DNA from: Arthrobacter alpinus
Lineage (GTDB): Bacteria > Actinomycetota > Actinomycetes > Actinomycetales > Micrococcaceae
Reading direction: 5' to 3'
Assembly (NCBI RefSeq): GCF_001294625.1
Contig: NZ_CP012677.1
Coordinates: forward strand, 1-64,000
Length of the DNA: 64,000 bases
Part shown: positions 36,674-46,173 of the stretch, one piece after another
Layout: every line of letters begins with the position of its first letter
How positions within the stretch are numbered: the first letter of the stretch is position 1
Made by a program: the position numbers and the translations under genes
Notes under the pieces: model-generated
Databases searched by the model: none
What the model was told of the DNA's origin: nothing
Seen by the model: the letters and a program-made list of their open reading frames with translations, nothing else

Positions 36674-38089
36674 ATGATGGAAAGGTTTTGCGCGACCATG
36701 ACAACAACGAATACTCCACTGAACCACCACCTTGAGCGCGAGCTCCGGGCTGCGTTGCGGCAGGGGCAGCTGAGCCTGAGCCCTGCCGACCTGAAAACCT
36801 TTGCAGTGGACCAGGGACCTGTCACCGACTATCAGGAACCGGTGGCGGTTGTGTGGGCGGAATCGGTGGCCGACGTCCAGGCCGTGGTACGACTGGCCGG
36901 AAAGTATGCAGTCCCCATCGTGGCCCGCGGCGCGGGGACAGGCGTGTCCGGGGGTGCCCACGCGACGGCGGGTTCTCTGGTGTTGAACCTTGAGCGGATG
37001 AACAAGATCCTCGAGCTGAGCCCCGAGGATGAGATTGCCCGGGTGGAGCCCGGTGTGGTCAACGCCGACCTGAACGAGGCGGCGGCGGCATTCGGCTTGA
37101 TGTTCGCCCCTGACCCGGCGAGCTACAAGGTCTCAACGATTGGCGGTAACGTCGCCACCAACGCAGGTGGGCTGCGGTGCGCCAAGTATGGGGTGACCCG
37201 CGATGCAGTGCTGGGCCTGGAAGTGGTCCTGGCCGACGGCACGCTGATCCGCACAGGGCACCGAACCTTCAAGGGCGTGGCCGGATATGACCTCACGGGC
37301 CTGTTCGTGGGCTCCGAAGGCACCCTGGGGATCGTGGTGTCCGCCACTGTGAGGCTGAAATACCTTCCCGCCGATATCCGGACCCTTGCCGTCTTCTTCC
37401 CCGATGTGCAATCGGCTGCTGCCGGTGTGCTGGCCTTGGGAGCAGCCAGGGTGCAGCCATGCATCTTGGAAATGCTTGACGGGCCCAGCATGGAGGAACT
37501 GGACTTCCGTAATGGCAGCAAGCTAGCCAGCAGGGGAACAGCCCTGCTGTTAGTTCAGTTCGACGGGCTGTCCGCTGGGCAGGAAGTGCAGATCGCCACA
37601 GTGGCCCTGCAAGCAGCAGGCGGTTCCGTCAGTGAGGAAGACTCCCAGGAAGCCGCGGATCTGGTTGAGTTGCGGCGCAACTCCCGGGGCATGGATGTGG
37701 ATACTGAAAACCGGGTGGGTGAGGATGTGGCTGTTCCCCGCTCTCAGCTGGTGCACTACATTGTTGCGCTGGAGGAGATGGCGTCCCGCCACGGGGTGGG
37801 CCTGCGCGTGATCGCCCATGCCGGAGACGGCAATCTACACCCCACGTTTTGGGTTCCGGGCATGGATGCACAAAGCATTAGTGCACTCAACGCGGCCCTG
37901 GACGAATCCATCGATAAGGCCCTGGAACTTGGCGGCACCATCACCGGCGAACATGGGATTGGCCAATACAAGCGTCGGTGGCTGCCGCTTGAACAGGCTC
38001 ACGAAGTACTGCAGATTCAACTAAATATCAAGAAACTCTTTGATCCGCAGGGAATTTTGAACCCGGGGAAAGCCATTCCCGGGGCCTGA
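36674..38089 (+). CDS. FAD-binding oxidoreductase (GlcD/D-lactate dehydrogenase type)
   Basis: This flavoprotein belongs to the VAO/PCMH superfamily and oxidises a 2-hydroxy acid such as glycolate or D-lactate. The FAD-binding half has PIVARGAGTGVSGGAHA (about 85-101) and IGGNVATNAGGLRCAKYGV, followed by FVGSEGTLGIV. The cap domain leads to the C-terminal signatures VIAHAGDGNLHPTF and GEHGIGQYKRRWL. At 471 residues it matches GlcD-like proteins. The first ATG (36674) has AAGGG nearby; an ATG 24 bases on (36698) is an equally plausible start. No iron-sulfur partner gene is adjacent, so the substrate is unknown. Confidence 0.88.
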   Translation: MMERFCATMTTTNTPLNHHLERELRAALRQGQLSLSPADLKTFAVDQGPVTDYQEPVAVVWAESVADVQAVVRLAGKYAVPIVARGAGTGVSGGAHATAGSLVLNLERMNKILELSPEDEIARVEPGVVNADLNEAAAAFGLMFAPDPASYKVSTIGGNVATNAGGLRCAKYGVTRDAVLGLEVVLADGTLIRTGHRTFKGVAGYDLTGLFVGSEGTLGIVVSATVRLKYLPADIRTLAVFFPDVQSAAAGVLALGAARVQPCILEMLDGPSMEELDFRNGSKLASRGTALLLVQFDGLSAGQEVQIATVALQAAGGSVSEEDSQEAADLVELRRNSRGMDVDTENRVGEDVAVPRSQLVHYIVALEEMASRHGVGLRVIAHAGDGNLHPTFWVPGMDAQSISALNAALDESIDKALELGGTITGEHGIGQYKRRWLPLEQAHEVLQIQLNIKKLFDPQGILNPGKAIPGA

Positions 38090-38189
38090 CAGGCCGTAAT
38101 ACTTGACTAACGCGTGCCAAATCGGGCAGGGTACTTCAGGGGGAACTTGGTCCGAATAGCGGACTATTCGACTAACTTGGAAGTCATCC

Positions 38190-38816
38190 ATGACATTCTC
38201 ATCGCGTCCGTTTTGGCACGCTACGGCCCGCCGGGCAGTGGTTGCCGCCATGGTATCGGCCCTCTGCCTTGCGGTCAGTGCGGTATTGGCTGCTTCCGCC
38301 CACGGCGCTGAAGGGTCCCGCGCAGCGCTTCGGTCAGCCACCGTGATTTCACTGAGCGCGGCTCCGATGCAGGTCAGGGCGACGGAAAAGGACCCGGTGG
38401 GAGCGCCAACAGTGGAGACTGCGCCGCCGGCGGGGACTCCACTCCCTCCCGCGACGACGGCTACCGTCCCCGCTGCGCCCGAGCAAAAGCCGGCGCCCGC
38501 GCCACCGGAAAAGCGAGTGGCGCAGCCTGAACCAGCGGTGGCAACACCTGAGCGCACCACAGAAACTCCGACCGTTTCCGAGGCACCGTGGCCCACCTAC
38601 ACTCCCACCGAGACTCCCCAAACCTTTGTGCCAGCCTCACAGGCCTCACAAGAGACAGCCGCGGTGACCGAGGCTGAACTCTCACTGACCAATGAAACCT
38701 CGGGCGGGGTAAATCTGATGACCTGGATGATGCTGTTGCTGGGCGTGACAGTGCTGGCCGGCCTGGGCGTGGGCATCTATGCTTTGTTGCACGTCCGCGG
38801 CAGGCACCACAGCTAA
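38190..38816 (+). CDS. Pro/Thr-rich exported membrane-anchored protein, function unknown
   Basis: I do not recognise a family. The 208 residues have a signal peptide-like N-terminus (AVVAAMVSALCLAVSAVLAASAHG, about 16-39), a long Pro/Ala/Thr/Glu-rich middle of low complexity, and one C-terminal membrane segment (MMLLLGVTVLAGLGVGIYALL) with a short basic tail. This layout suggests a surface stalk anchored from the C-terminus. Start ATG at 38190. It converges with the DUF4032 gene; the two stops are only four bases apart, with no hairpin between them. Confidence 0.65.
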   Translation: MTFSSRPFWHATARRAVVAAMVSALCLAVSAVLAASAHGAEGSRAALRSATVISLSAAPMQVRATEKDPVGAPTVETAPPAGTPLPPATTATVPAAPEQKPAPAPPEKRVAQPEPAVATPERTTETPTVSEAPWPTYTPTETPQTFVPASQASQETAAVTEAELSLTNETSGGVNLMTWMMLLLGVTVLAGLGVGIYALLHVRGRHHS

Positions 38817-38819
38817 CTG

Positions 38820-40187
38820 TCAGTCGCCGTGGGCGCTGTCCGGGAGCACGCCGCTCTCCAGCATTTTGATAGTGTCCGTATCCGTGCTGAGCATGATGGC
38901 GTCCTCATCGCGGCGGTACCGCAAAATGGTGTCAACGTAGGACTGCACAGCCTCGGCCAGCGGAACGTTGCGTTCCTCCTCCTGAGACTTGTACCAGCGG
39001 TGTTCCAGGATCTCATGGACCACTTCCGCCGGTTCCAGCTTGCCGCCAAGCTCGCGCGGGATGGCCCGTACTATGGGCTCAAAAATGCTGCTGACCCAGT
39101 TGTGGGCACTGATTTCCTCGTCAGTGCCGGCCCCGGAATCGACCCTGAAGGAGTCCATGGCGTTGAGCAGGCGCCTGGCCTGGTTTTCCTGGGCGTCAAT
39201 GCCCGTTAGGCGGAGAAGGCGCCGCTGGTGGTGCCCAGCGTCGACCACCTTCGGCTGAAGATGGATGGTGGAGCCGTCTGCAGTGGTTTTGATGGCGTAC
39301 TCCTCAACATCAAAGCCAAGCTCGTTCAGACGGCGGATGCGGGCGCCCACGCGCCAGCGGTCCTCCAGCTCGAAGGACTCCTTCTCCGTCAATTCCGCCC
39401 AAAGCCGGCGGTAGCTTTCCATGATCAGCTGACTGGTGGCCACAGGATCGACCTTTTCCTCAATCAAGCCACCTTCAAGTAGATCCATCAGCTCCCCGGC
39501 GATGTTGACCCTGGCGATCTCCAGATCGTACTCACGCTGTCCCGTGGACAGGTCCGGGTAGAGCTCACCGGTTTCGGCGTCCACCAGGTACGCAGCGAAA
39601 GCGCCGGCGTCGCGCCGGAACAAGGTGTTGGAGAGGGACACATCGCCCCAATAGAACCCGACAAGGTGCAGACGCACCAGCAGCAGCGCCTGTGCGTCAA
39701 TAAGCCTGGTGAGCGTTTCGCGGCGCAGCTTCTGAGAGAACAGGGCCCGGTACGGAAGGGAGAACTTCAGATGCCGGGTGACGAGCACAGGGTCCAGGGG
39801 GGCGCCCGTGGGGGTGGTGCGCCCGGTAATCACGGCGACGGGCTCCACGCAGGGCACGTCCAGACGGGCCAGTTTGCGCAGCATGTGATATTCGTGCCGG
39901 GCGACGTGCTCGGAGGTTTCCTTGATGGCGATGACGGAGCCGTCCATGTGCGCGAACCGCACCACGTGGCGGGAGATGCCGCGGGGGAGGGCTGCGAGGT
40001 TTGCCGCGGGCCACTCTTCAAGTTTGATGTGCCAGGGCAGGTCCAACAGTCCCTGGTCGGCCGTGGCGGCCGTGATATTCAACGACCCCATGACCTGGGC
40101 CGGAGGCGCTGACTTGCGTGGCAGCTTGCCGATCTGTTCAAAGTCTGTGGGCTCGTGGTTCCACTGGGCGCCGGGTAAATCAGTCAT
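38820..40187 (-). CDS. DUF4032 domain protein, kinase-like fold
   Basis: Cytoplasmic protein of 455 residues. The N-terminal half resembles lipopolysaccharide/protein kinases: a strand with the ATP lysine (VIAIKETSE), a catalytic-loop-like HLVGFYWGDVSLSNTL and a metal-loop-like YLVDAETGELY. The C-terminal half (ELEDRWRVGARIRRLNELGFDVEEY onward) matches the DUF4032 pattern found in actinobacteria. Its substrate is unknown. ATG at 40187 (AGAGAG upstream) is preferred over an in-frame GTG/ATG 63 bases further out. It follows the ABC ATPase gene on the same strand, separated by a hairpin. Confidence 0.8.
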   Translation of the reverse strand: MTDLPGAQWNHEPTDFEQIGKLPRKSAPPAQVMGSLNITAATADQGLLDLPWHIKLEEWPAANLAALPRGISRHVVRFAHMDGSVIAIKETSEHVARHEYHMLRKLARLDVPCVEPVAVITGRTTPTGAPLDPVLVTRHLKFSLPYRALFSQKLRRETLTRLIDAQALLLVRLHLVGFYWGDVSLSNTLFRRDAGAFAAYLVDAETGELYPDLSTGQREYDLEIARVNIAGELMDLLEGGLIEEKVDPVATSQLIMESYRRLWAELTEKESFELEDRWRVGARIRRLNELGFDVEEYAIKTTADGSTIHLQPKVVDAGHHQRRLLRLTGIDAQENQARRLLNAMDSFRVDSGAGTDEEISAHNWVSSIFEPIVRAIPRELGGKLEPAEVVHEILEHRWYKSQEEERNVPLAEAVQSYVDTILRYRRDEDAIMLSTDTDTIKMLESGVLPDSAHGD

Positions 40188-40214
40188 GGAATAATTCTCT
40201 CTTAAAAGCGCAAA

Positions 40215-40256
40215 ACGCGGTTGCCTGCCGGATAAATATCCAACAGGCAACCGCGT
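40215..40256 (-). terminator. Terminator after the sugar-ABC ATPase gene
   Basis: Perfect 13-bp inverted repeat (40215-40227 with 40244-40256), 16-base loop, just past the ABC ATPase stop on the minus strand, with TTTTGCG beyond the stem. Confidence 0.75.
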
Positions 40257-40287
40257 CTGCGGGTCTCGACAGGCTCGATCAATCTTG

Positions 40288-41388
<1,101 letters not shown>

Positions 41389-41661
41389 AGTAATAATTCC
41401 CTTCATCGGCAGGTACGTGCCGAACGATCCTCAAGTGAATGGTTGTTTATGCAGTTATTCAGGCCGAAATCCACCAAGGGCAGATACAACACTGATGTAT
41501 GAAGTATGGCACATTCGCATGGTGCGATGCGTCACACTCGGTGATTTCAGTGTTTAGGCCAGTTCCAGTTTATCGGCACCCACGCGCACGTGCTATCCCA
41601 TGATTCCCCGCTCCGCGGACCGTTGGGCGCCGATGATGCCCGGTGAGAGAAAAATGGCCTC

Positions 41662-42501
41662 TTACGGGTGTTTGCGAGTTGCTAAAAGTAGTTCAAGGAC
41701 AGCTGGCAGCTCCTGTGGGGAGGCGATACGGAACGCGGCTGCGGTGGTGCCGGCGCCCACCTTGATGCCGACGTCGCCGGCGCCGAGAGCGGTGAAGGCG
41801 TGCTCGTCGGTGACGTCGTCGCCGGCAAAGATCACGGCGGTGGCGTCACTGACCGTGCGCAGCAGCCGAAGGCTTTCGCCTTTGTTGGCGTTGATGACGG
41901 AGATTTCCAGCACCATTTTGCCTTCGGTGATGAACAGGCCGGGGTCCTGGCCCAGTGCGGCGCGAACCGCGGCGACGGCGGCCCGCCCGGCTTCCGGGGT
42001 TGCCTGGCGGTAATGCAGCACCACGCCGGCCGGTTTTTGTTCCATGACGGTGCCCGGGTGCAGGTGGACGGCTAACTGCACGGCGGACTGGACCCGGCCA
42101 CGGGCATGCTCCTGCGTTTCGGTCAGCTCCAAACCCGGGGAGCCTGGCCCCAACCAGACCTCGGCGCCATGGCTGCCCACCAGCAGTGTCTGTTCCGGTG
42201 GTGTGGCGACCGCACGCAAACTGGCCAGGGCGCGCCCAGAGACCAGCGCCGTCGTCGTACTCTCCACGGCAGACAAGGCTGCGAAGGCGGAGGCAGCGGC
42301 GGGTAGTGGGCGGGCGTCCTCGGCGCGGGGGACCAGGGGTGCCATGGTGCCGTCAAAGTCCATCGCGACCAACAGGTGCGCGGTGCGGGCAACGTGGACG
42401 ATGGCGGCGTGCAAGTCTGCGCTGAGGCCGGCTGAGCCCAGGCCGTCTGGGCCCAGTCCGTGTGGGCCCAGTCCGTGTGGCAGCGGGTTAGCGGTCGTCA
42501 C
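41662..42501 (-). CDS. otsB: Trehalose-6-phosphate phosphatase
   Basis: OtsB removes phosphate from trehalose-6-phosphate. The HAD motif I is MDFDGTMAPL with the nucleophile Asp; motif II-like LVSGRALASL, and motif IV FAGDDVTDEHAF are present. GTG at 42501 is chosen because it overlaps the end of otsA by 14 bases, giving 279 residues; a frame open further upstream lies inside otsA and is not needed. The N-terminus carries a PHGLG-type five-residue repeat encoded by 15-bp tandem DNA repeats. otsA-otsB form one translationally coupled unit. Confidence 0.9.
   Translation of the reverse strand: MTTANPLPHGLGPHGLGPDGLGSAGLSADLHAAIVHVARTAHLLVAMDFDGTMAPLVPRAEDARPLPAAASAFAALSAVESTTTALVSGRALASLRAVATPPEQTLLVGSHGAEVWLGPGSPGLELTETQEHARGRVQSAVQLAVHLHPGTVMEQKPAGVVLHYRQATPEAGRAAVAAVRAALGQDPGLFITEGKMVLEISVINANKGESLRLLRTVSDATAVIFAGDDVTDEHAFTALGAGDVGIKVGAGTTAAAFRIASPQELPAVLELLLATRKHP
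42436..42480 (-). repeat. 15-bp tandem repeat in the 5' end of otsB
   Basis: Three units at 42436, 42451 and 42466; the last two are identical and the first differs at two bases. In frame, they encode repeats of the type PHGLG, so copy number can change without frameshift. Confidence 0.8.
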
Positions 42502-43957
42502 GCACGGCCTCGTTTTGAAGGGCGAGTAAGAAGTCCTCGCTCCAGCGTTGGACGTCGTGGGAGAGGATCTGCTTGCGCATGGCCCGCATGCGGCGTGCGG
42601 ACTCGGCCTTGGGCAGCGTGATGGCGTGGGCGATGGTGGCCTTGAGCCCGTCGATGTCATGCGGGTTGATCAGCAGTGCCTGCTTGAGCTGGTCGGCGGC
42701 GCCGGTGAATTCGCTCAGGACCAGGGCGCCGGTGTTGTCGGAACGGGCCGCCACATATTCCTTGGCCACCAGGTTCATACCGTCGCGCAGGGCGGTGACC
42801 AGCATGACGTCCGCGGCTAGGTAGAGGGCAACCATCTCCTCCACCGGGTAGTTGTGGTGCAGGTAGCGAACGGCGGTGTTTTGGATGGTGTCGAACTGGC
42901 CGTTGATCCGCCCCACCATGCCCTCCACTTCCTCGCGCAGCTGCCGGTAGGTTTCCACGCGTTCGCGGCTGGGGCTGGCCACCTGGATCAACGCGGCATC
43001 TTCAACCGTGATGACACCGTCGTCCAGGAGTTCACCGTAGGCCTTGAGCCTGTGCGTGATGCCCTTGGTGTAGTCCAGCCGGTCAACGCCCAGCAGGATG
43101 GTTTTCGGGTTGCCTAGGTCCTCCCGGATTTGTTTGGACCGGGCGATGATGTCCGGGCGGGCGGCCAGTTCCTGGATCCGGCCCACGTCGATGGAGATGG
43201 GGAATGGCTCGGCACGGGCGATGTGGCTGATCGAGTCGTCGCGCTCCTTGACGTGGACCTGCTGGGCCTTGACGCTGGCGCCGAGGAAACGGCGGGCCGA
43301 GCGCAGGAAGTTGGCGGTGTCGTTGGGGCGTTGGAAGCCGATGAGATCGGCGCCCAACAAGCCGTCAATAATCGCCTGGCGCCAGGGCAGCTGGGCGAAG
43401 ATCTCCGGCGGTGGGAACGGGATGTGGTTGAAGAAGCCAATGCGCAGGTCCGGGCGAAGGTGGCGCAGGTAGCGGGGGACGAGCTGCAACTGGTAGTCCT
43501 GCACCCAGACGGTGGCGTTCTTGGCCGCTGCGCTGGCTGCCGCCTCGGCAAAGCGCCTGTTCACCTTCCGGTACGAGTCCCACCACGTACGGTGGAACTC
43601 CGGGGGTGCGATGACGTCGTGGTACAACGGCCACAGGGTGGAGTTGGAGAAGCCTTCGTAATACAGTTCCACCTCGTCGCTGGAGAGCGGGACGGGGATC
43701 AGGTCCATGCCCTCGTGGTGGAACGGCTCCAGGATCTCATCGGGCGCACCGTGCCAGCCAACCCATGCCCCGTCCCGGGAGGCCATGACGGGAGCCAGCG
43801 CCGTGACGAGACCTCCTGGCGCGCGTCTCCATCCGACGTCGGCGGTATCAGTGGAATCCCTGTCAATGGGCAGACGATTGGAAACCACCAGGAATTCCGA
43901 TGCGCCGTGGATAGGCTCCTGGGAGCTGGTCTCAAGGGGCTGCAACTTTTCCGGCAC
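42488..43957 (-). CDS. otsA: Trehalose-6-phosphate synthase
   Basis: GT20 enzyme that joins a nucleotide-activated glucose to glucose-6-phosphate. The N-terminal VVSNRLPID and WRRAPGGLVTALAP (substrate loop), WVQDYQLQLVP, and GFFNHIPFPPPEIF blocks are all conserved. LGVDRLDYTKGI carries the phosphate-binding Arg/Lys, and TALRDGMNLVAKEYVA binds the nucleotide. 489 residues, full length. The start at 43957 lacks an obvious strong ribosome-binding site. The end overlaps otsB. Confidence 0.95.
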   Translation of the reverse strand: MPEKLQPLETSSQEPIHGASEFLVVSNRLPIDRDSTDTADVGWRRAPGGLVTALAPVMASRDGAWVGWHGAPDEILEPFHHEGMDLIPVPLSSDEVELYYEGFSNSTLWPLYHDVIAPPEFHRTWWDSYRKVNRRFAEAAASAAAKNATVWVQDYQLQLVPRYLRHLRPDLRIGFFNHIPFPPPEIFAQLPWRQAIIDGLLGADLIGFQRPNDTANFLRSARRFLGASVKAQQVHVKERDDSISHIARAEPFPISIDVGRIQELAARPDIIARSKQIREDLGNPKTILLGVDRLDYTKGITHRLKAYGELLDDGVITVEDAALIQVASPSRERVETYRQLREEVEGMVGRINGQFDTIQNTAVRYLHHNYPVEEMVALYLAADVMLVTALRDGMNLVAKEYVAARSDNTGALVLSEFTGAADQLKQALLINPHDIDGLKATIAHAITLPKAESARRMRAMRKQILSHDVQRWSEDFLLALQNEAVRDDR

Positions 43958-44123
43958 GTGGGCTCCAATAAGTAGGTGTTGATTTGGTGCCAGCTTAGCC
44001 GGTGTGGGGAATCGGCACAGGGAAGTGGGCTGCCTTAGGCTTTCTCCAAGGTTCGTCGCCTAAGATGATTCACAGAGTTGCCGCCATGCGGCCCTATTTC
44101 CATGCCCACAGACCTGAGGAACT

Positions 44124-45020
44124 ATGAGCTCCAAGAACCAACCACGGCCGACCAGTGCAGAACGCACAGCAAAGGCGCGCGAGCAGGCCAAGACGATTCG
44201 TGATGCGCAGCTCAAGAAGGAAAAGCGCAACAGCTGGCTGATCCGTGGCGGTGTGCTTGCCGCAGCCGTGGTGATTGTGGTCATCATCGCCTTGATCGTC
44301 ATCCAGACGAACAAGGCCAATGAGCCAGTTGCCACCACCGGTCCGGTCCCTGCAAACACCAACGTGTATGGTGGGATCGAATTTGGCAAGGACGGCGTGC
44401 TGATTCCCCCAACCACTACCGACGCCTCTGTTGATACGGGGAAGCTACCGGCGATGCCGACGGCCGCCCCCACGGCGGCGTTTGGCCTCGATGGAATCGG
44501 CATTAAGGCTACGGACGCTGGCAAGCCGGCTCAGGCCGTTATTTACTTGGACTTCATGTGCCCGGCATGCAATAGCTTCGAAAAGCAGTACAGCGAGCAA
44601 CTGACGACGTGGCAGAACGATGGCACCATCACGCTGGAATACCGTCCCCTGAACTTCCTGGACCGCTTCTCCTCCGGTACCAACTACTCCTCACGCGCCG
44701 CAGCTGCGACCGCCTGCGTGGCTGATACCTCACCGGAGAAGTACAAGGCGTTCTTTGATTCCTTGTTCACCAACCAGCCTGCTGAGAACAGCAAGGGCCT
44801 GGACAACGCGACACTGAAGAAGCTGGCCACCGAGGCGGGGGCAGCCGATATCAGCAGTTGCCTTGACAACAAAACCTACCGTCCTTATGTTGCCAACGGC
44901 AGTGGCTTGGCGTCAGCACACGGCGTCAATGCCACACCGACGGTGTTCATCGATGGTAAGCAGTGGAAAGACGGCACCTTGCCTGACTTCGTCAAGGGGA
45001 TCGTCGCCGCCAAGAAGTAG
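44124..45020 (+). CDS. Membrane-anchored DsbA-like thiol-disulfide oxidoreductase
   Basis: This is a 298-residue protein with a charged N-terminal cytoplasmic stretch, one membrane helix (about 46-63, VLAAAVVIVVIIALIVIQT) and an extracytoplasmic thioredoxin/DsbA domain. The redox site is CPAC (Cys146, Cys149) in YLDFMCPACNSF, and the cis-proline loop is TPTVFIDG near residue 272. Two further cysteines lie in the helical insert. It likely forms or shuffles disulfides in exported proteins. Start ATG at 44124. A hairpin with a following T-run ends the unit before tRNA-Thr. Confidence 0.88.
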   Translation: MSSKNQPRPTSAERTAKAREQAKTIRDAQLKKEKRNSWLIRGGVLAAAVVIVVIIALIVIQTNKANEPVATTGPVPANTNVYGGIEFGKDGVLIPPTTTDASVDTGKLPAMPTAAPTAAFGLDGIGIKATDAGKPAQAVIYLDFMCPACNSFEKQYSEQLTTWQNDGTITLEYRPLNFLDRFSSGTNYSSRAAAATACVADTSPEKYKAFFDSLFTNQPAENSKGLDNATLKKLATEAGAADISSCLDNKTYRPYVANGSGLASAHGVNATPTVFIDGKQWKDGTLPDFVKGIVAAKK

Positions 45021-45058
45021 GTTTTTGCCCTAGTTTCTTCCTGGAGCCTTTCTGGAAT

Positions 45059-45114
45059 CGGCCCCTGCGTTTGCATGCTTGTTGCGCAGTATGTTCACTG
45101 CGGGGGCCGGTTTT
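45059..45114 (+). terminator. Terminator after the DsbA-like gene
   Basis: CGGCCCC (45059-45065) pairs with GGGGCCG (45103-45109), followed by GTTTTC. The loop is long and may fold further. Confidence 0.5.
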
Positions 45115-45164
45115 CAGTTTCTGGCACTTCTTACGGTAGCCTTGTATAGCGCTTGATTGCGTTT

Positions 45165-45238
45165 GCCTCCTTAGCTCAGCTGGCCAGAGCACCGCTCTTG
45201 TAAAGCGGGGGTCATCAGTTCGAATCTGATAGGGGGCC
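45165..45238 (+). tRNA. tRNA-Thr (anticodon TGT)
   Basis: A cloverleaf can be drawn: acceptor GCCTCCT with AGGGGGC (one wobble), D-arm AGCTCAGCTGGCCAGAGC, anticodon stem CCGCT/AGCGG around the loop CTTGTAA giving anticodon TGT, and T-arm ATCAGTTCGAATCTGAT. It reads codon ACA. The 3' end is the likely attachment site of the element that follows. Confidence 0.95.
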
Positions 45239-45273
45239 CAAAAAGCCCGGAAACACAGGGATTTTGGAAGTGA

Positions 45274-45297
45274 GAATGGCCCCGAAAGGGGCTATTC
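45274..45297. other. Hairpin downstream of tRNA-Thr
   Basis: A ten-base stem with one mismatch around a GAAA loop (core GGCCCC-GAAA-GGGGC). It may terminate the tRNA transcript or belong to the attachment region. There is no T-run. Confidence 0.5.
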
Positions 45298-45303
45298 GTC
45301 CTT

Positions 45304-45336
45304 AACTCTCCACAAACTCTCCAGATTAACTCTCCA
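45304..45336. repeat. Three tandem AACTCTCCA repeats next to the attachment site
   Basis: AACTCTCCA occurs at 45304, 45315 and 45328, spacings 11 and 13, about 65-100 bases from the tRNA 3' end. Tyrosine integrases bind such short arm-type repeats beside the core site, so these are candidate integrase arm sites. Confidence 0.5.
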
Positions 45337-45488
45337 TTTTCGTTATTTGCCGCTAGTTACCGCTGTTTTTGTCGGGTCCTCATGAGGCTCATGATCCTCT
45401 CAAAGTGGAGATTTGTCAGCCCCTAGCGGTGGGACTGGTGCTGCCGATTCTGGGGCGGGTGCGTCCGATTGTGAAGCCTGTTCGTCAG

Positions 45489-45815
45489 CTAGTTGAGCTT
45501 GTCGACACCCGTTGGCCGGTACGCCTCCGTGACTGACCTGGTGTCCAAGTCCTCGCGGGTTTCTTCGATGTAGTGCTCCTGGGGCATGGAAATTTTGGAA
45601 TGGCCGGCCTGATAGGCGGTGGCTTCCGGCCCCATGGTCCGGGCGATACGCGTGGCCGTGGCTTTCTTGAAAGTCTTCAGCGCCACCCATTCGTAGCCGG
45701 CCAAATCAGCAGCTTTCCCCCAAAGTTTCCACGAAGGCGCCGGATGTGCAGCTGCTGCCCAAAAAGATGAAACATATTGCGGCACTGAGTTCGCCACGGG
45801 CGAAGCTCGCACCAT
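45489..45815 (-). pseudogene. C-terminal remnant of a tyrosine recombinase (integrase)
   Basis: About 65 residues near the C-terminus (GYEWVALKTFKKATATRIARTM... GHSKISMPQEHYIEE) closely resemble residues 329-395 of the intact integrase at 50938-52233, including the GHS box and catalytic Tyr. The rest of the protein is missing and the upstream frame has no homology, so it is truncated. The second catalytic Arg is Lys here (TFKK against TFRK). It lies 250 bases from the tRNA, where an integrase of a tRNA-inserted element normally sits, and so marks an older insertion or partial duplication. The stretch 45816-46124 upstream of it holds no gene I can support. Confidence 0.82.
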
Positions 45816-46124
45816 CCCGCCACATTTCTTGAAAGTACCAGTATTTCCGAGACCGGCGTGGAACTAGTCAACCAACAACCGCCACACGGCCAGCGGCCAA
45901 GATGTCACAATAGGAACCGTCAGGCAGACAGCCAGCCCTGATCAACAAGAAGCCCTACCTCATGAAAGTTTGAGGTTAGATTTGGGGTCATCAAATAAGT
46001 AGGGGCCGTGGCGTACGGAATTATTGGCGTTGACTAAGCCATTCATGATTCCAAAGGACTATGAACCGTGTTAGGTGATTACGGGCCCAGCCACTTCTGC
46101 ATGGCCGATTAATTGTCGGTGCAG

Positions 46125-46163
46125 ACGACGGGTGCATCACGCTGAACGTGATGCACCCGTCGT
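46125..46163 (-). terminator. 17-bp hairpin terminator of the minus-strand trio
   Basis: Perfect 17-bp inverted repeat (46125-46141, 46147-46163) with a five-base loop, located 11 bases past the stop of the C2H2-finger gene. Confidence 0.8.
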
Positions 46164-46173
46164 GCACGGTGGC

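Noticed and set aside
42502-42660. Upstream extension of otsB
   Set aside because: The extra residues lie wholly inside the otsA coding frame and are Ser/Pro/Arg-rich as expected of an out-of-frame reading.
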